Translations under genes and position numbers: made by a program | The notes under the pieces: generated by a model | Told to the model about the DNA's origin: nothing | The model's database searches: none | The model's input: the letters and a program-made list of their open reading frames with translations, nothing else | Shown: in pieces, positions 35,908-44,780 of the stretch | Position numbering within the stretch: the first letter of the stretch is position 1 | How the letters are laid out: every line of letters starts with the position of its first letter | Assembly (NCBI GenBank): GCA_004298155.1 | Contig: SCRD01000013.1 | Coordinates: 62,001-126,000, forward strand | Length of the DNA: 64,000 bases | Direction: 5' to 3' | Source: Acidobacteriota bacterium | GTDB taxonomy: Bacteria > Acidobacteriota > Terriglobia > UBA7540

Positions 35908-36427
35908 GCGCTGGCTAGTCGATAGGTGGGTTATCTGGAATAGGTTGAGTTCTAGCGCCCAAGAATCGACATGCGAGACGACTTTCTAAGCGACATGATT
36001 AACTTTGGTGTCAATATACGGTTTGAACTCACCTGCGTTACTGATGGCGCTTGTTTTGCAATGTAAGCATTACCGATTCCGAACCGATACTAAATTCCAT
36101 CCCCAATATCTGTTGGCCGCTATGCTATACACATTTTCTAACAATCTCAACTGGTTAGCGAAAATGTTTCATTGTTGGAAGGTACCCTTGTGTGATACGG
36201 CGCAGAGTGTGATGCAGGCTCGTCCGCTCCAATTTTCGCGAAACTTTTTGCACGGACGCAACAAATTTCGCAGCAGCTGGCTTCAGGCCACGGTGAGTTA
36301 AATGCCGGCAGATTCAATGGGTGGCTGACGCCAGCCCCACCAGACCTGCCCGAAGCCATCAACTACCTGACGCGTATGCCTGTGATATGCGCTATAACTG
36401 CCGTGGATATGGAGGCCGCTGCCGAGG
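35908..36427. other. Intergenic region, nothing recognised
   Basis: These 520 bases separate the NarL-type regulator from the enolase-superfamily gene. Short frames exist on both strands but none has a ribosome site or recognisable product. The first half is AT-rich and may contain the regulator's promoter. Confidence 0.5.
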
Positions 36428-37564
36428 TCACCAGATGAGGGCAGCGGGAGACTTGCCGGAAAGGACGTCCTGGTCGAGTTCATAACCGAAGCCGGGCGCC
36501 GGGCTGAGATCGACGAAGCCGTGCTGTGGCTGCGGTTCGCCCTTCAGCAGTGGATTGCCTCCCTGGGCGAAGATGTCCACAAACTCCGCACGCGGCGCAT
36601 TCTCGGTGGACATCACAAAATGGTAGGTGGGCGCCCCCACGCCGTGCGGAATCACCGGCAGGCCGTGGGCGCTGGCCATGGCGGCAATCTTCTTCAATTC
36701 TGTAAGCCCGCCCGCGCGGTAGATGTCTGGCTGCAGGATGTCCACCGCCTTCTTTTCGATCAGGTCGCGGAACCCGTAGCGCGTGTATTCATGTTCGCCG
36801 CCGGTAATCATCACTCCCGTCACCGCGTCCTTGATTCTCCGGTAGGAATCGATCTGGTCGGGCGGCACCGGCTCTTCAATCCACAACACCTTGAACTCCG
36901 CAATGGCTTTGGCCAGCGCAATCGTGTAAGGAACGTCAAGCGCCATGTAGCAGTCGAGCATGATGTCGCCGTCGGGCCCGATCAGCTCGCGGGTCTTTGC
37001 CACCAGCTCCACATTTTTCCTCAAGCCCTCCAGGCCGTCGGCCGGGCCGTAGGGCACCGCTAACTTGACGTGGCGAAAGCCCTCTTTCAGGTGCCGCTCG
37101 GTGAGGTTACCGGTCACATAGACAGGAATGCGATCCCTGGTTTTCCCTCCGGCCAACTGATAAACAGGCATGCCTGCTGCCTTGCCCGCCAGGTCCCACA
37201 GCGCCAGGTCAATGCCGCTGATCACTTCAATCACAATCCCTTTGCGCCCATAGAACTGCGAGGCGCGGAACATCTGCTCCCACAACCGCTCGATGTCCGA
37301 AGGATCTTTGCCGACGAGAAGCTGCCTGAACTGGTCCTCGATGATGGCCGCAGCCACCTTCCCTTTGCCGCCTCCTACCGTGCCGAGGCCGCGCAGGCCG
37401 TCGCGGGTGACAATCTCAACAATCGCCGCCGACATCGGACCGAACCAGCTTGAGCGCTTCGCCTTGTATTCCGGGTAGATCGACATCGGGTTCGCGATGA
37501 CGCCCTCGCTCAGCCATGAGGCGCTCATCGGGACCACGTGAACTTTCACTTCGCTGATCTGCAT
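36428..37564 (-). CDS. Enolase-superfamily sugar-acid dehydratase, rhamnonate dehydratase-like
   Basis: The 378-aa product has an N-terminal capping domain and a TIM barrel. Metal ligands are visible in DIMLDCYMALD, LWIEEPVPPD and GGEHEYTRYGF. A catalytic His is in VIPHGVGAPT, after DILQPDIYRAGGLTELKKIA. The GEHEYTR wording and the order of motifs are closest to L-rhamnonate dehydratase and related acid-sugar dehydratases, which remove water from an aldonate to give the 2-keto-3-deoxy acid. The ATG at 37564 has GGAGG 4 bases upstream; the frame continues 14 codons upstream without a site. Substrate is inferred. Confidence 0.8.
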   Translation of the reverse strand: MQISEVKVHVVPMSASWLSEGVIANPMSIYPEYKAKRSSWFGPMSAAIVEIVTRDGLRGLGTVGGGKGKVAAAIIEDQFRQLLVGKDPSDIERLWEQMFRASQFYGRKGIVIEVISGIDLALWDLAGKAAGMPVYQLAGGKTRDRIPVYVTGNLTERHLKEGFRHVKLAVPYGPADGLEGLRKNVELVAKTRELIGPDGDIMLDCYMALDVPYTIALAKAIAEFKVLWIEEPVPPDQIDSYRRIKDAVTGVMITGGEHEYTRYGFRDLIEKKAVDILQPDIYRAGGLTELKKIAAMASAHGLPVIPHGVGAPTYHFVMSTENAPRAEFVDIFAQGGNPLLKGEPQPQHGFVDLSPAPGFGYELDQDVLSGKSPAALIW

Positions 37565-37663
37565 TCTGCCTCCATTACTTACCCATCCCCCTGAGCGCAA
37601 CGGCACCCTCGTCGGGTGGTATCTCGCTTTCGGATCTCTGCGATCCGTTTGAAGGGAGATCGC

Positions 37664-38944
37664 TCACTTGGTCATGACCACATACTGGCACCCGCTGTCC
37701 GTGAACTCGGCACACTTCGCGAACCACTCATGGCCATGATCGTCGCGAAAGTCCAGTCCGGTGGAGACCCGGAAGACGGGGCCACCATCGACCTGTATGG
37801 AGGTGGGAAACCTGTGGGAGGCGTAATGAACGGAGAGCACCCGCTGATGCGTCTTTACGTTTTCCACCTCTTCCAGGCCGCCCGATGCGTCGTAGCTGTA
37901 GGAGAGTGTTTCGCCCGAGGCGTTCGTCGAGCGGGAAAGACGCCTCTTTTCATCGTAGGCGTAAGCTGCATTTTCTCCGGAGCTGTCTTTGATGGAAACA
38001 ATAATTGGTCCCTGGTAACGAAGCTTCAACCAGCGCCCGTCGCTGGAGCGGACCTCGTGGAGATTGCCCTGGCGGTCGCGGTCGAAGGTAAGACTCGCGC
38101 CGGAAGGTTCAATCAACCCCACCAGCGCGTCCTCCTGTGGTCGCTGGGAATAGTAGGAATCGGGAAAGACAATCGTTCTGCCATCGGGCAAATCATAGTC
38201 CCATCCGTTGCCGTTCCAACCTGCGAGCGCGTTATCGAACAGTGACCCCGCGCTGCCAGGTTTATAAACCGCATCGGTGTAGCCCGTGCCTTTGGAAATC
38301 CGATTGAACAGAACGCCTCTCCTGTCCGCAAACCAGAGAGTCTGGTCGGTGTAGGGATTCCGGTGGCCGGTGGGGAAGGTGAGGTATTCGTCGGGAAGAT
38401 AAACTTGATGGTCCGAATTCCAGTCTACATACCGTTGGACGACGTGGGTAAACGCAATCGGAGGATCGCCGGGCAGGTAGAGGTCGGTCTGTACGAACAT
38501 TACCGTGACGGTATCCAGGTATAACTCGACGGCGTTCACCGGACCACCGCCCGGAACCAGATCCAGGCAATCGCGGATTGGACTTGCCGGCTGGCTCGGC
38601 CCGCTGCCCGTAGGCGCAGGACCCCCTCGACTCGGCTTCTCACTAATCCCCTCCCCGACGGGGAGCACCATACAAGGATTGATTCCCGATGGCCCATGTA
38701 GGGCCGCCGGAGTGGCTTTGGCCAGCCTGTCCTCCTCCTCTCTCAGTCGCCGCCGGAGCGCCGGATCGACCCGCCATGGAACGAGCTTCACCATTCCCGT
38801 GGCGACTTCAATTCTAAGCACGACCCAGGGAGCGAACCAGCGCATGAAAAACGCCAGTCCGATCGCGATAATTCCGAAGATAGTCCACTCAATCAGTTTG
38901 CGTTTTGTTGTCTTCACCTCGTTTGTTTTGTCACCCTTCTCCAA
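37664..38944 (-). CDS. Membrane-anchored RHS/YD-repeat-like protein
   Basis: The 426-aa product has one N-terminal transmembrane helix (about 18-38), a proline- and glycine-rich linker, then several YD-type units: GNLHEVRSSDGRWLKLRYQG, AAYAYDEKRRLSRSTNASGE and LSYSYDASGGLEEVEN (within about 290-370). RHS proteins are usually over 1000 residues with a C-terminal toxin; this one is short and ends without a recognisable toxin or RHS core motif. It may be a stand-alone wall-associated beta-barrel shell fragment. Function unknown. Confidence 0.68.
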   Translation of the reverse strand: MEKGDKTNEVKTTKRKLIEWTIFGIIAIGLAFFMRWFAPWVVLRIEVATGMVKLVPWRVDPALRRRLREEEDRLAKATPAALHGPSGINPCMVLPVGEGISEKPSRGGPAPTGSGPSQPASPIRDCLDLVPGGGPVNAVELYLDTVTVMFVQTDLYLPGDPPIAFTHVVQRYVDWNSDHQVYLPDEYLTFPTGHRNPYTDQTLWFADRRGVLFNRISKGTGYTDAVYKPGSAGSLFDNALAGWNGNGWDYDLPDGRTIVFPDSYYSQRPQEDALVGLIEPSGASLTFDRDRQGNLHEVRSSDGRWLKLRYQGPIIVSIKDSSGENAAYAYDEKRRLSRSTNASGETLSYSYDASGGLEEVENVKTHQRVLSVHYASHRFPTSIQVDGGPVFRVSTGLDFRDDHGHEWFAKCAEFTDSGCQYVVMTK

Positions 38945-38962
38945 TGTGTTCTGATGCCCTCC

Positions 38963-40456
38963 TCAGTGTAATGTAATCACGCTCACCTCAAACGGGCCCA
39001 GCGCCGTCTCGTCGCGCGCCAGGCGCGCCGTTCCCACGCCGGATTCTGCTGTCTGTTCATTCACGTACTGTTCGCTCGAGCCGGCCGCCCCCGCCAGCGA
39101 AATTGTTGCCGGACGGTTGCGCCGGTTGATCAGCAGCAGTTTGTGCTGGCCCGATTTTGTCACGAATCCCTGCGCGTAGACAGCTTCTGAACTGCCGTCC
39201 GTCTTCACCAGCTTGTCTCCCGGGCCGAAATTGTCGTGCAGAAGCTTCAGCACCCAGAAGCGCGCATTGGGCTGCCCGGTTGTCCAGTTCACCATCGACA
39301 CGCTTGGAAACTGCGTGGGATAACCGACCAGTTGCGATTCACCAGCCACCTCGATTCCCTGCTTTGCCAGTTCCACGTATAGATAGGCGAACATGGCGCC
39401 GCACAGGTTCCAGTAGCCATTTGGGATGGGCCGAACCAGATGGGCCTCTGTGTCATAGGGCAGGATGCAGCCAAGCTCGTTTGTGTCGGTCAGGGTCTCG
39501 GGCGAAAGCCGCTGGCGGATTGCCTGGATGAACCGGACCGTGTCCAGAAAGCGGTCGGCCTGGTCAAAGAAAGTGTACTGCCAGTTGTTCAGGCTCTGGT
39601 CGGGCGAAGGACCGGCATAGAAGTGATAAGAGATCATGTCCAGCGGGGTCCCCGCCACGTGGTTCTGATGGTTCAGAAAGTACTCAAAGAATTTCGGGTT
39701 CACCGAGGGCGCTGCGAGGGCCCCGCTCACAAACTTGATGCCGGGGTCGATTTTGTGGATCGCCGCCGTCACAGTGTCATAGAGCCGAGTGTAAAATTCC
39801 GGGCTCATGTTGTGTTCAAAGTCCACCTCGTTTAGGACTTCCCAATACTGGATCTTATAATGGTGGCCGGACTCATGGCGCTGGCCGAATTCATCCCTAA
39901 AGCCGCCCTGCGTATACCAGCCGGCCAGCCGCGCGTAATAATCCGCCACTTCCTTCATGCTGGGATCGCGCAGTTCCGAGCCCTGCTCATAACTCCAGTC
40001 CGCCTGGTCCGGGTCTGAGGGATATTCCACCGGCTTCTCCGTCTTCCACATCCACTGCGGAATGGTGCTGAAGTTGATCATTACCGAATGCCCCGCCTGG
40101 GCATTCATAAGATCTTCCATCATGGGATCGATCAGCGAAAAGTCCCAGGATGTCTTCCCGTCCGAGGGAGGCTCGAGTTCCGCCACACCCAGCTTCGGGT
40201 AGGGTAGCCAGGGGACGTAGCGAACGTAATCGGCGCCAAGGTCTTTCAGGCTCTCGAAAACCCGGTCGTGGATTTTCGATCCCCGCCGCAGCGGCGGATT
40301 CACCACCACCTGGAGCGTTGGAGTCGTTTTGGAAACTTCCTCGATCTTGCTCCAGTCCACCTGGACGTTGCCCGTGGACTGCGCATACAAACACGGAGTC
40401 AAGAGGGCCGCAGCGACCCCGATCCACAGTTTTGTTCGCATCTTCATGGTCTTCAT
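38963..40456 (-). CDS. Secreted GH39-like (clan A) glycoside hydrolase
   Basis: The 497-aa product has a signal peptide (cleavage near YAQ, about 26). Its TIM barrel has the acid/base motif WEVLNEVD (E210), which corresponds to the conserved Asn-Glu of clan A, and a second Glu in TDTNELG (E327) in the nucleophile position. A C-terminal beta domain completes it. GH39 enzymes cleave beta-xylosides or alpha-iduronides; other clan A families are possible. The ATG at 40456 has GGGAGGA 8 bases upstream; the frame is open 12 codons further. It is 18 bases from the RHS-like gene on the same strand, so they may form a pair. Confidence 0.76.
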   Translation of the reverse strand: MKTMKMRTKLWIGVAAALLTPCLYAQSTGNVQVDWSKIEEVSKTTPTLQVVVNPPLRRGSKIHDRVFESLKDLGADYVRYVPWLPYPKLGVAELEPPSDGKTSWDFSLIDPMMEDLMNAQAGHSVMINFSTIPQWMWKTEKPVEYPSDPDQADWSYEQGSELRDPSMKEVADYYARLAGWYTQGGFRDEFGQRHESGHHYKIQYWEVLNEVDFEHNMSPEFYTRLYDTVTAAIHKIDPGIKFVSGALAAPSVNPKFFEYFLNHQNHVAGTPLDMISYHFYAGPSPDQSLNNWQYTFFDQADRFLDTVRFIQAIRQRLSPETLTDTNELGCILPYDTEAHLVRPIPNGYWNLCGAMFAYLYVELAKQGIEVAGESQLVGYPTQFPSVSMVNWTTGQPNARFWVLKLLHDNFGPGDKLVKTDGSSEAVYAQGFVTKSGQHKLLLINRRNRPATISLAGAAGSSEQYVNEQTAESGVGTARLARDETALGPFEVSVITLH

Positions 40457-40679
40457 CCGTCGGTTCCTCCCCGCATTGCGCTCATCAAGCACTATCTGGC
40501 AGCCAGCCTAGATTACGATAAAATGCACCCATTAATTCTGAAAAATAATAAGGCCCCCGAAACACGTTGATCTCTTATCAGAAGCCATGTGCAAAGAGAC
40601 GGGCGCGAACCGCGTTCGCTGCGCTTTTCCACCTGGCGGTTTCTAGCAGGAATTAGATGCTGTCGGATAAGATAATTCC

Positions 40680-41684
40680 GTGAACTACGACGCAATCCTG
40701 TGGGTCTCGTTTGGTGGCCCGGAAAAAGAAGAAGACGTCATTCCCTTTCTTGAGAACGTCCTGCGCGGCAGGAACGTTCCCCGCGAACGCATGATGGCCG
40801 TCGCGAACCATTACTACCATTTCGGCGGCAGGAGCCCTATCAATCAGCAGAACCGCGAGCTGATCCGGGCGCTCGAAGCCGAATTGGCTGCTCACGGCCC
40901 GCGCCTGCCTGTCTACTGGGGCAACCGCAATTGGCATCCTTTGCTCACCGATGCAGTGGCCAAAATGAGAGCCGACGGGGTCAAGCGTGCGCTCGCCTTT
41001 GCCACTGCCGCTTACAGCTCATATTCGAGCTGCCGTCAGTATCTGGAGAACATTGAAAACGCCCAGACTGCCGCCGGCGATGGCGCTCCGGTGATTGACA
41101 AGGTCCGACCCTTCTATAATCATCCCGGCTACATCGCCGCCATGACGGCGCAGGTGCAAGATGCGCTGGAGCAAATCCCGCCCGCAAGAAGGAGCGCCGC
41201 CCACATCGTTTACACAGCGCACAGCATTCCGCTCCGAATGGCGGAGAATTGCCAGTATGCGCAGCAACTGCTTGAAGCTTCGCGACTGGTCTCCGCCGCC
41301 CTGGGCAGGTCTGGCGACCCGCTCGTTTACCAGAGCCGCAGCGGCCCGCCCACACAACCCTGGCTGGGGCCGGACATCCTGGAGCACCTGAGAATGATCA
41401 ACAACGAGGGGCAGGTGAGCGACGTGGCCGTCGTTCCCATCGGCTTCGTGTCAGACCACCTGGAAGTGCTTTACGATCTCGATACGGAAGCCCGCCATCT
41501 CTCGGAGGAACTCGGCATGAATATGGTCCGCGCAGCAGCCGTGGGAACCAACCCCGGCTTTGCGCGGTTGGTCCGTGATTTGATCGTGGAAAGGATGGAA
41601 GAGAAATCAGCACGCCCAAGCATGGGAAGCCTGGGACCATGGCCGGACGTCTGCCACGCCGGCTGCTGCCTGCCCCCGCCTTAA
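40680..41684 (+). CDS. hemH: Ferrochelatase with C-terminal cysteine cluster
   Basis: The 334-aa product starts at a GTG. It inserts ferrous iron into a porphyrin at the end of haem synthesis. Motifs are LWVSFGGPE (7-15), YTAHSIPLRM with the catalytic His, YQSRSGPPTQPWLGPD, and PIGFVSDHLEVLYDLDTEA. The last residues are DVCHAGCCLPPP with Cys at 325, 329 and 330, as in ferrochelatases that carry a [2Fe-2S] cluster. Whether its substrate is protoporphyrin IX or coproporphyrin III cannot be told. It is the only plus-strand gene in this stretch; its neighbours do not belong to haem synthesis. Confidence 0.92.
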   Translation: MNYDAILWVSFGGPEKEEDVIPFLENVLRGRNVPRERMMAVANHYYHFGGRSPINQQNRELIRALEAELAAHGPRLPVYWGNRNWHPLLTDAVAKMRADGVKRALAFATAAYSSYSSCRQYLENIENAQTAAGDGAPVIDKVRPFYNHPGYIAAMTAQVQDALEQIPPARRSAAHIVYTAHSIPLRMAENCQYAQQLLEASRLVSAALGRSGDPLVYQSRSGPPTQPWLGPDILEHLRMINNEGQVSDVAVVPIGFVSDHLEVLYDLDTEARHLSEELGMNMVRAAAVGTNPGFARLVRDLIVERMEEKSARPSMGSLGPWPDVCHAGCCLPPP

Positions 41685-41731
41685 AGGGTGTGTTCAGAAA
41701 AGATTATTCACCCGCCGCTCCCGCCAGGGGA

Positions 41732-42421
41732 TTATTTCCTGTAGAAGCCTGGAAACTCCTTTTTGAGCGCCCGCAGCTTGGGCAGATCATTAAAAACGAT
41801 GTAAGGGTAGTTCGGATGGCGTTCGAGAAAGTTCTGATGGTAGGCCTCCGCTGGATAGAAAGCCTTGAAAGGCACTATCTGGGTTACGATGGGCCGTGAG
41901 AAAACGCCTGCCTTGTCGAGTTGCTGGATATAAGCCTGGGCGACCTGTTTCTGCTCGTCGCTGGTATAGAAAATAACGGAGCGGTATTGTGGCCCGACAT
42001 CCGGCCCCTGTCGATTGACCTCGGTGGGATCGGTGGCCACGGAGAAGAAGATTCGCAGCAGTTCGCTGAACCGGACCTGTGACGGGTCATAGGTGATCTT
42101 CACGGACTCGGCATGGCCGGTAGATCCAGTCCCGACCGTCTCATACTCCGCAGTTCCAGCGTCCCCTCCCGAATAGCCGGAAACGACACTTTCAACGCCT
42201 TTCACGTGCTTGAAAACGGCATCAACACCCCAGAAGCAGCCTCCCGCCAGGACCGCCGTCTGCTTGCCCTGCGTCGCGGAAATACTGGACGGTCCCGCAA
42301 ACGCGGGGACCTGGCCGCGTGCCGCAGTTGAGCAGCCCGCCCCTGCCAGCACAGGCAACGGCAACAGCATGAGAACTGCTCTTCGAAAGGTATTCGCACA
42401 CGAGTTTTTCATTTCAATCAT
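41732..42421 (-). CDS. msrA: Exported peptide-methionine (S)-S-oxide reductase
   Basis: The 229-aa product has an N-terminal signal segment ending LPVLAGAGC; the Cys might be a lipid attachment site but the residue at -3 is Gly, so the lipobox is weak. The catalytic domain has AGGCFWGVDAVF (nucleophile Cys about 62), SGYSGG, the GHAESVKITYDP strand and the YHQNFLERHP end. It reduces the S epimer of methionine sulfoxide, here probably in the periplasm. The msrB gene lies directly upstream on the same strand, with a palindromic repeat between them. Confidence 0.92.
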   Translation of the reverse strand: MIEMKNSCANTFRRAVLMLLPLPVLAGAGCSTAARGQVPAFAGPSSISATQGKQTAVLAGGCFWGVDAVFKHVKGVESVVSGYSGGDAGTAEYETVGTGSTGHAESVKITYDPSQVRFSELLRIFFSVATDPTEVNRQGPDVGPQYRSVIFYTSDEQKQVAQAYIQQLDKAGVFSRPIVTQIVPFKAFYPAEAYHQNFLERHPNYPYIVFNDLPKLRALKKEFPGFYRK

Positions 42422-42433
42422 CTCGCTTTCGCG

Positions 42434-42489
42434 GTAGCGGCGGCCCCGCCGAGAGGGACCGCCAAATGGCGAGATGAACTCGCCGCTAC
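42434..42489. repeat. Three-way-junction palindromic repeat (REP-like)
   Basis: Outer arms GTAGC (42434-42438) and GCTAC (42485-42489) enclose two complete hairpins. The first is 42439-42463, a 9-position stem with one mismatch and a 7-base loop. The second is 42468-42484, a perfect 6-bp stem GGCGAG/CTCGCC with a 5-base loop. Four bases (AAAT) separate them. The whole fills the gap between msrB and msrA. Such compact multi-hairpin GC-rich units are typical of dispersed REP-like elements. Confidence 0.65.
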
Positions 42490-42516
42490 GATTCGAAAAC
42501 AGGACAGTACTCCCGC

Positions 42517-43122
42517 CTATGCCAGCTTGACAAAGTGCAAGGCCGCTGAATTCATGCAGTATCGAAGCCCAGTGGGTTTTGGCCCATCGTCAAAGACGTG
42601 GCCCAGGTGCGCGTCGCACCTCCGGCAGGAAACCGCCGTCCGTCTCATGCCGAAGCTGTAGTCTGCAGTTTCCCGGATGTTTTCTTTGGCGACCGGCTCC
42701 CGGAAGCTGGGCCAGCCGGTGCCGGACTCAAACTTGGTGCTGGAACTGAAAAGCGCCGTGCCACAGCAGATGCATCGATACAAACCCTTCTGGTGAAGGT
42801 CCCAATAAGCGCCCGAAAACGCCCTCTCGGTCCCCGCCTTGCGCGTGACCTCGAATTCGATCGGTGTTAGCTGTTTGCGCCAATCGTCGTCGCCTTTTAC
42901 AATTGTGGGAACCTCCACCACCCCCCGACGCAGGCCATTGCTGTCAAACTCCACTATTCGAACCGTCTTCGTTTTTCCGGTGGTTGGAGGCTTCGCGGCC
43001 GCCGCCGTCGATTCCGACTGGCGCGCCACGGCAAATCCTGCAAGGGCGTTTGCCGACCGTCGAATAAAGGCCCTGCGGCCAACCCGCATGCCAGGCTCGC
43101 TCTCAACAGGATTAGATTTCAT
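42517..43122 (-). CDS. msrB: Tat-exported peptide-methionine (R)-S-oxide reductase
   Basis: The 201-aa product has a twin-arginine type signal ([11 protein letters not shown]) followed by an Ala-rich segment. The MsrB domain (about 75-200) has zinc-binding pairs CICCG and [12 protein letters not shown], the [10 protein letters not shown] segment and the catalytic RYCMNSAAL. It reduces the R epimer of methionine sulfoxide and complements the neighbouring MsrA outside the cytoplasm. The ATG at 43122 is preferred for the GGGGG 8 bases upstream; a GTG 12 codons further is possible. Confidence 0.92.
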   Translation of the reverse strand: MKSNPVESEPGMRVGRRAFIRRSANALAGFAVARQSESTAAAAKPPTTGKTKTVRIVEFDSNGLRRGVVEVPTIVKGDDDWRKQLTPIEFEVTRKAGTERAFSGAYWDLHQKGLYRCICCGTALFSSSTKFESGTGWPSFREPVAKENIRETADYSFGMRRTAVSCRRCDAHLGHVFDDGPKPTGLRYCMNSAALHFVKLA

Positions 43123-43570
43123 GATTGATGCCCCCAAAGACTGAGATGCGTCAGCCACGACCGATGGTGGCTCAGATTGGCTTGTGGCACGGGCACCCTG
43201 CCCGTGACCTGGTCAAAAGCTGGACCGGGATGGCGGTGTCACAACCCACGAACCAAACTGATTCACTATCGGTCGTAGCCATTCATTAGTGAAATACCAG
43301 CGGAGGCGGGATTTATTCCCAGGAATCAAATGTCGGTTTTTCCGGAGGTTGCGCGATTCGCTGGCGCTGTAGCAGCTTGCCGAAAAAAGGTCTCTCCTGC
43401 TGTCACCTTGAGCCCGTTCGACCTTAATTCACGAACGGCCCTGGGCGAAGTCGAAGAGGCTCAGGATAAACTCCGCGACGGAACTCTGCATTTATTTCAA
43501 CGCAAATACGGGGATGCTTCGCTTCGTTCAGCATGACGTGATGGCGTTTTTCACCGCCCTGCCAGATGGA
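43123..43570. other. Intergenic region with dispersed-repeat remnant
   Basis: No gene was recognised in these 448 bases. From about 43396 to 43537 the sequence carries fragments such as CACCTTGAG, GGGCGAAGTCGAAG and GCTTCGCTTCGTTCAGCATGAC, which resemble a widespread interspersed bacterial repeat with complementary TGAGCGAAG/CTTCGCTCA ends. Confidence 0.5.
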
Positions 43571-44731
43571 TCAATCGGTGGAGATCACTTTTTGCGAATC
43601 GCGTGTGACGAGGATGGTGAATGTCGCGACTGCCGCGGCAGAAATCATGGGGACCCACAGGATGTTGCGCAATCCAGTTGCTGCCAGGGCGCCGCAGATG
43701 CTCGGCCCGGCCGTCCCGCCTACCAGCGACACGGCCATGATGGCGCCAAACACAGTACCCGTCTGGCGTGGAAATCGGTCGCCCGCAACGCCCAGCGCCG
43801 TGGGGTATATGGATGCAAGGCCAAGGCCGATAACGATCATGCCCAGCACCGCTACGGGCAACTCGCGGCTGCTATAGGCCACCACCGCGCCGGTCACGGC
43901 GACGGCGGCGGAAAGCAGCATGGTCCGCCGGCTGCCCAGCACCCGCAGCAGGAAGGCCGCTCCCAGCCGCCCGGCCCCGATGGCCGCGCTCAGCCCCACC
44001 AGCGCCCAGTTGGCGCGCTCGGGCCCGGAGTGGAACGTGCCGGCAACAATCTTCCCCGCCCAGACAAACATGCTGTTCTCGCTGCCCGACTCAAAAAACA
44101 GCAATGCGCCAAAAAGCCACACCAGGGGATGGTTCAGCACGCGCAACAGATCCGCCAGGCGTGTTCCGGCATGGGTGGGAGCAGGAAAGCGGAAGGCCAG
44201 CACAGGGACCAGGATAACCCCCGCGCCAATCGCCAGAATGTGCAGCACGGAAGCCGTCCCAAACTTTCCGCTGAGGGTAGACATCAGCAGCGGGGCTGCC
44301 AGCGCTCCCAGGCTGAATGAGAATCCCAGCAGGTTCAGTGCCGCTCCGCGCCCGGCCACGCTCAGATCGGCCACCAGGGCGTTGGTTGCCGTATTCAGCA
44401 CGCCGCCGCCAAAGCCGTAAACCAGCGCTGCAATCGCCAGCGCCATGTAGGTGTGGAGCGAAGGCATCAGGCCCACCGCACCCGCCACCATTGCCAGCGC
44501 GACAGCCAGCACAGGCTTGGCTCCCACGGTGTCAAGCACCAGCCCCACCAGAATGGTCGCGATGAGAATGCCCGCCAGCGGGAACGATCCCAGGCTGCCT
44601 GCCTGAACGTAATTGACCTCCAGCGACGGCAAGAGCGAGCCCATCAACAGCAAGACCACCCCAAACACGAACATGCAGGCGTTGGCCGTCAGCACCAGGG
44701 CGAATCGGCGAATCTCAAAGTTCTTGGACAT
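43571..44731 (-). CDS. Major facilitator superfamily sugar permease (FucP-like)
   Basis: The 386-aa protein has 12 predicted hydrophobic helices, starting MSKNFEIRRFALVLTANACM. The frame continues 42 codons upstream, but that part is not MFS-like. The two six-helix halves with short loops, the AGVILVPVLAFRFP centre and the FESGSENSMFVWAGKI helix fit the fucose/glucose permease group. The gene lies 49 bases after the ROK kinase stop on the same strand, so uptake and phosphorylation of a sugar are probably coupled. Substrate not known. Confidence 0.82.
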   Translation of the reverse strand: MSKNFEIRRFALVLTANACMFVFGVVLLLMGSLLPSLEVNYVQAGSLGSFPLAGILIATILVGLVLDTVGAKPVLAVALAMVAGAVGLMPSLHTYMALAIAALVYGFGGGVLNTATNALVADLSVAGRGAALNLLGFSFSLGALAAPLLMSTLSGKFGTASVLHILAIGAGVILVPVLAFRFPAPTHAGTRLADLLRVLNHPLVWLFGALLFFESGSENSMFVWAGKIVAGTFHSGPERANWALVGLSAAIGAGRLGAAFLLRVLGSRRTMLLSAAVAVTGAVVAYSSRELPVAVLGMIVIGLGLASIYPTALGVAGDRFPRQTGTVFGAIMAVSLVGGTAGPSICGALAATGLRNILWVPMISAAAVATFTILVTRDSQKVISTD

Positions 44732-44780
44732 CGTGTTATGGCAACTCGAGGCCTTTGCGTCTTTGCGTGGACTTATTTTT

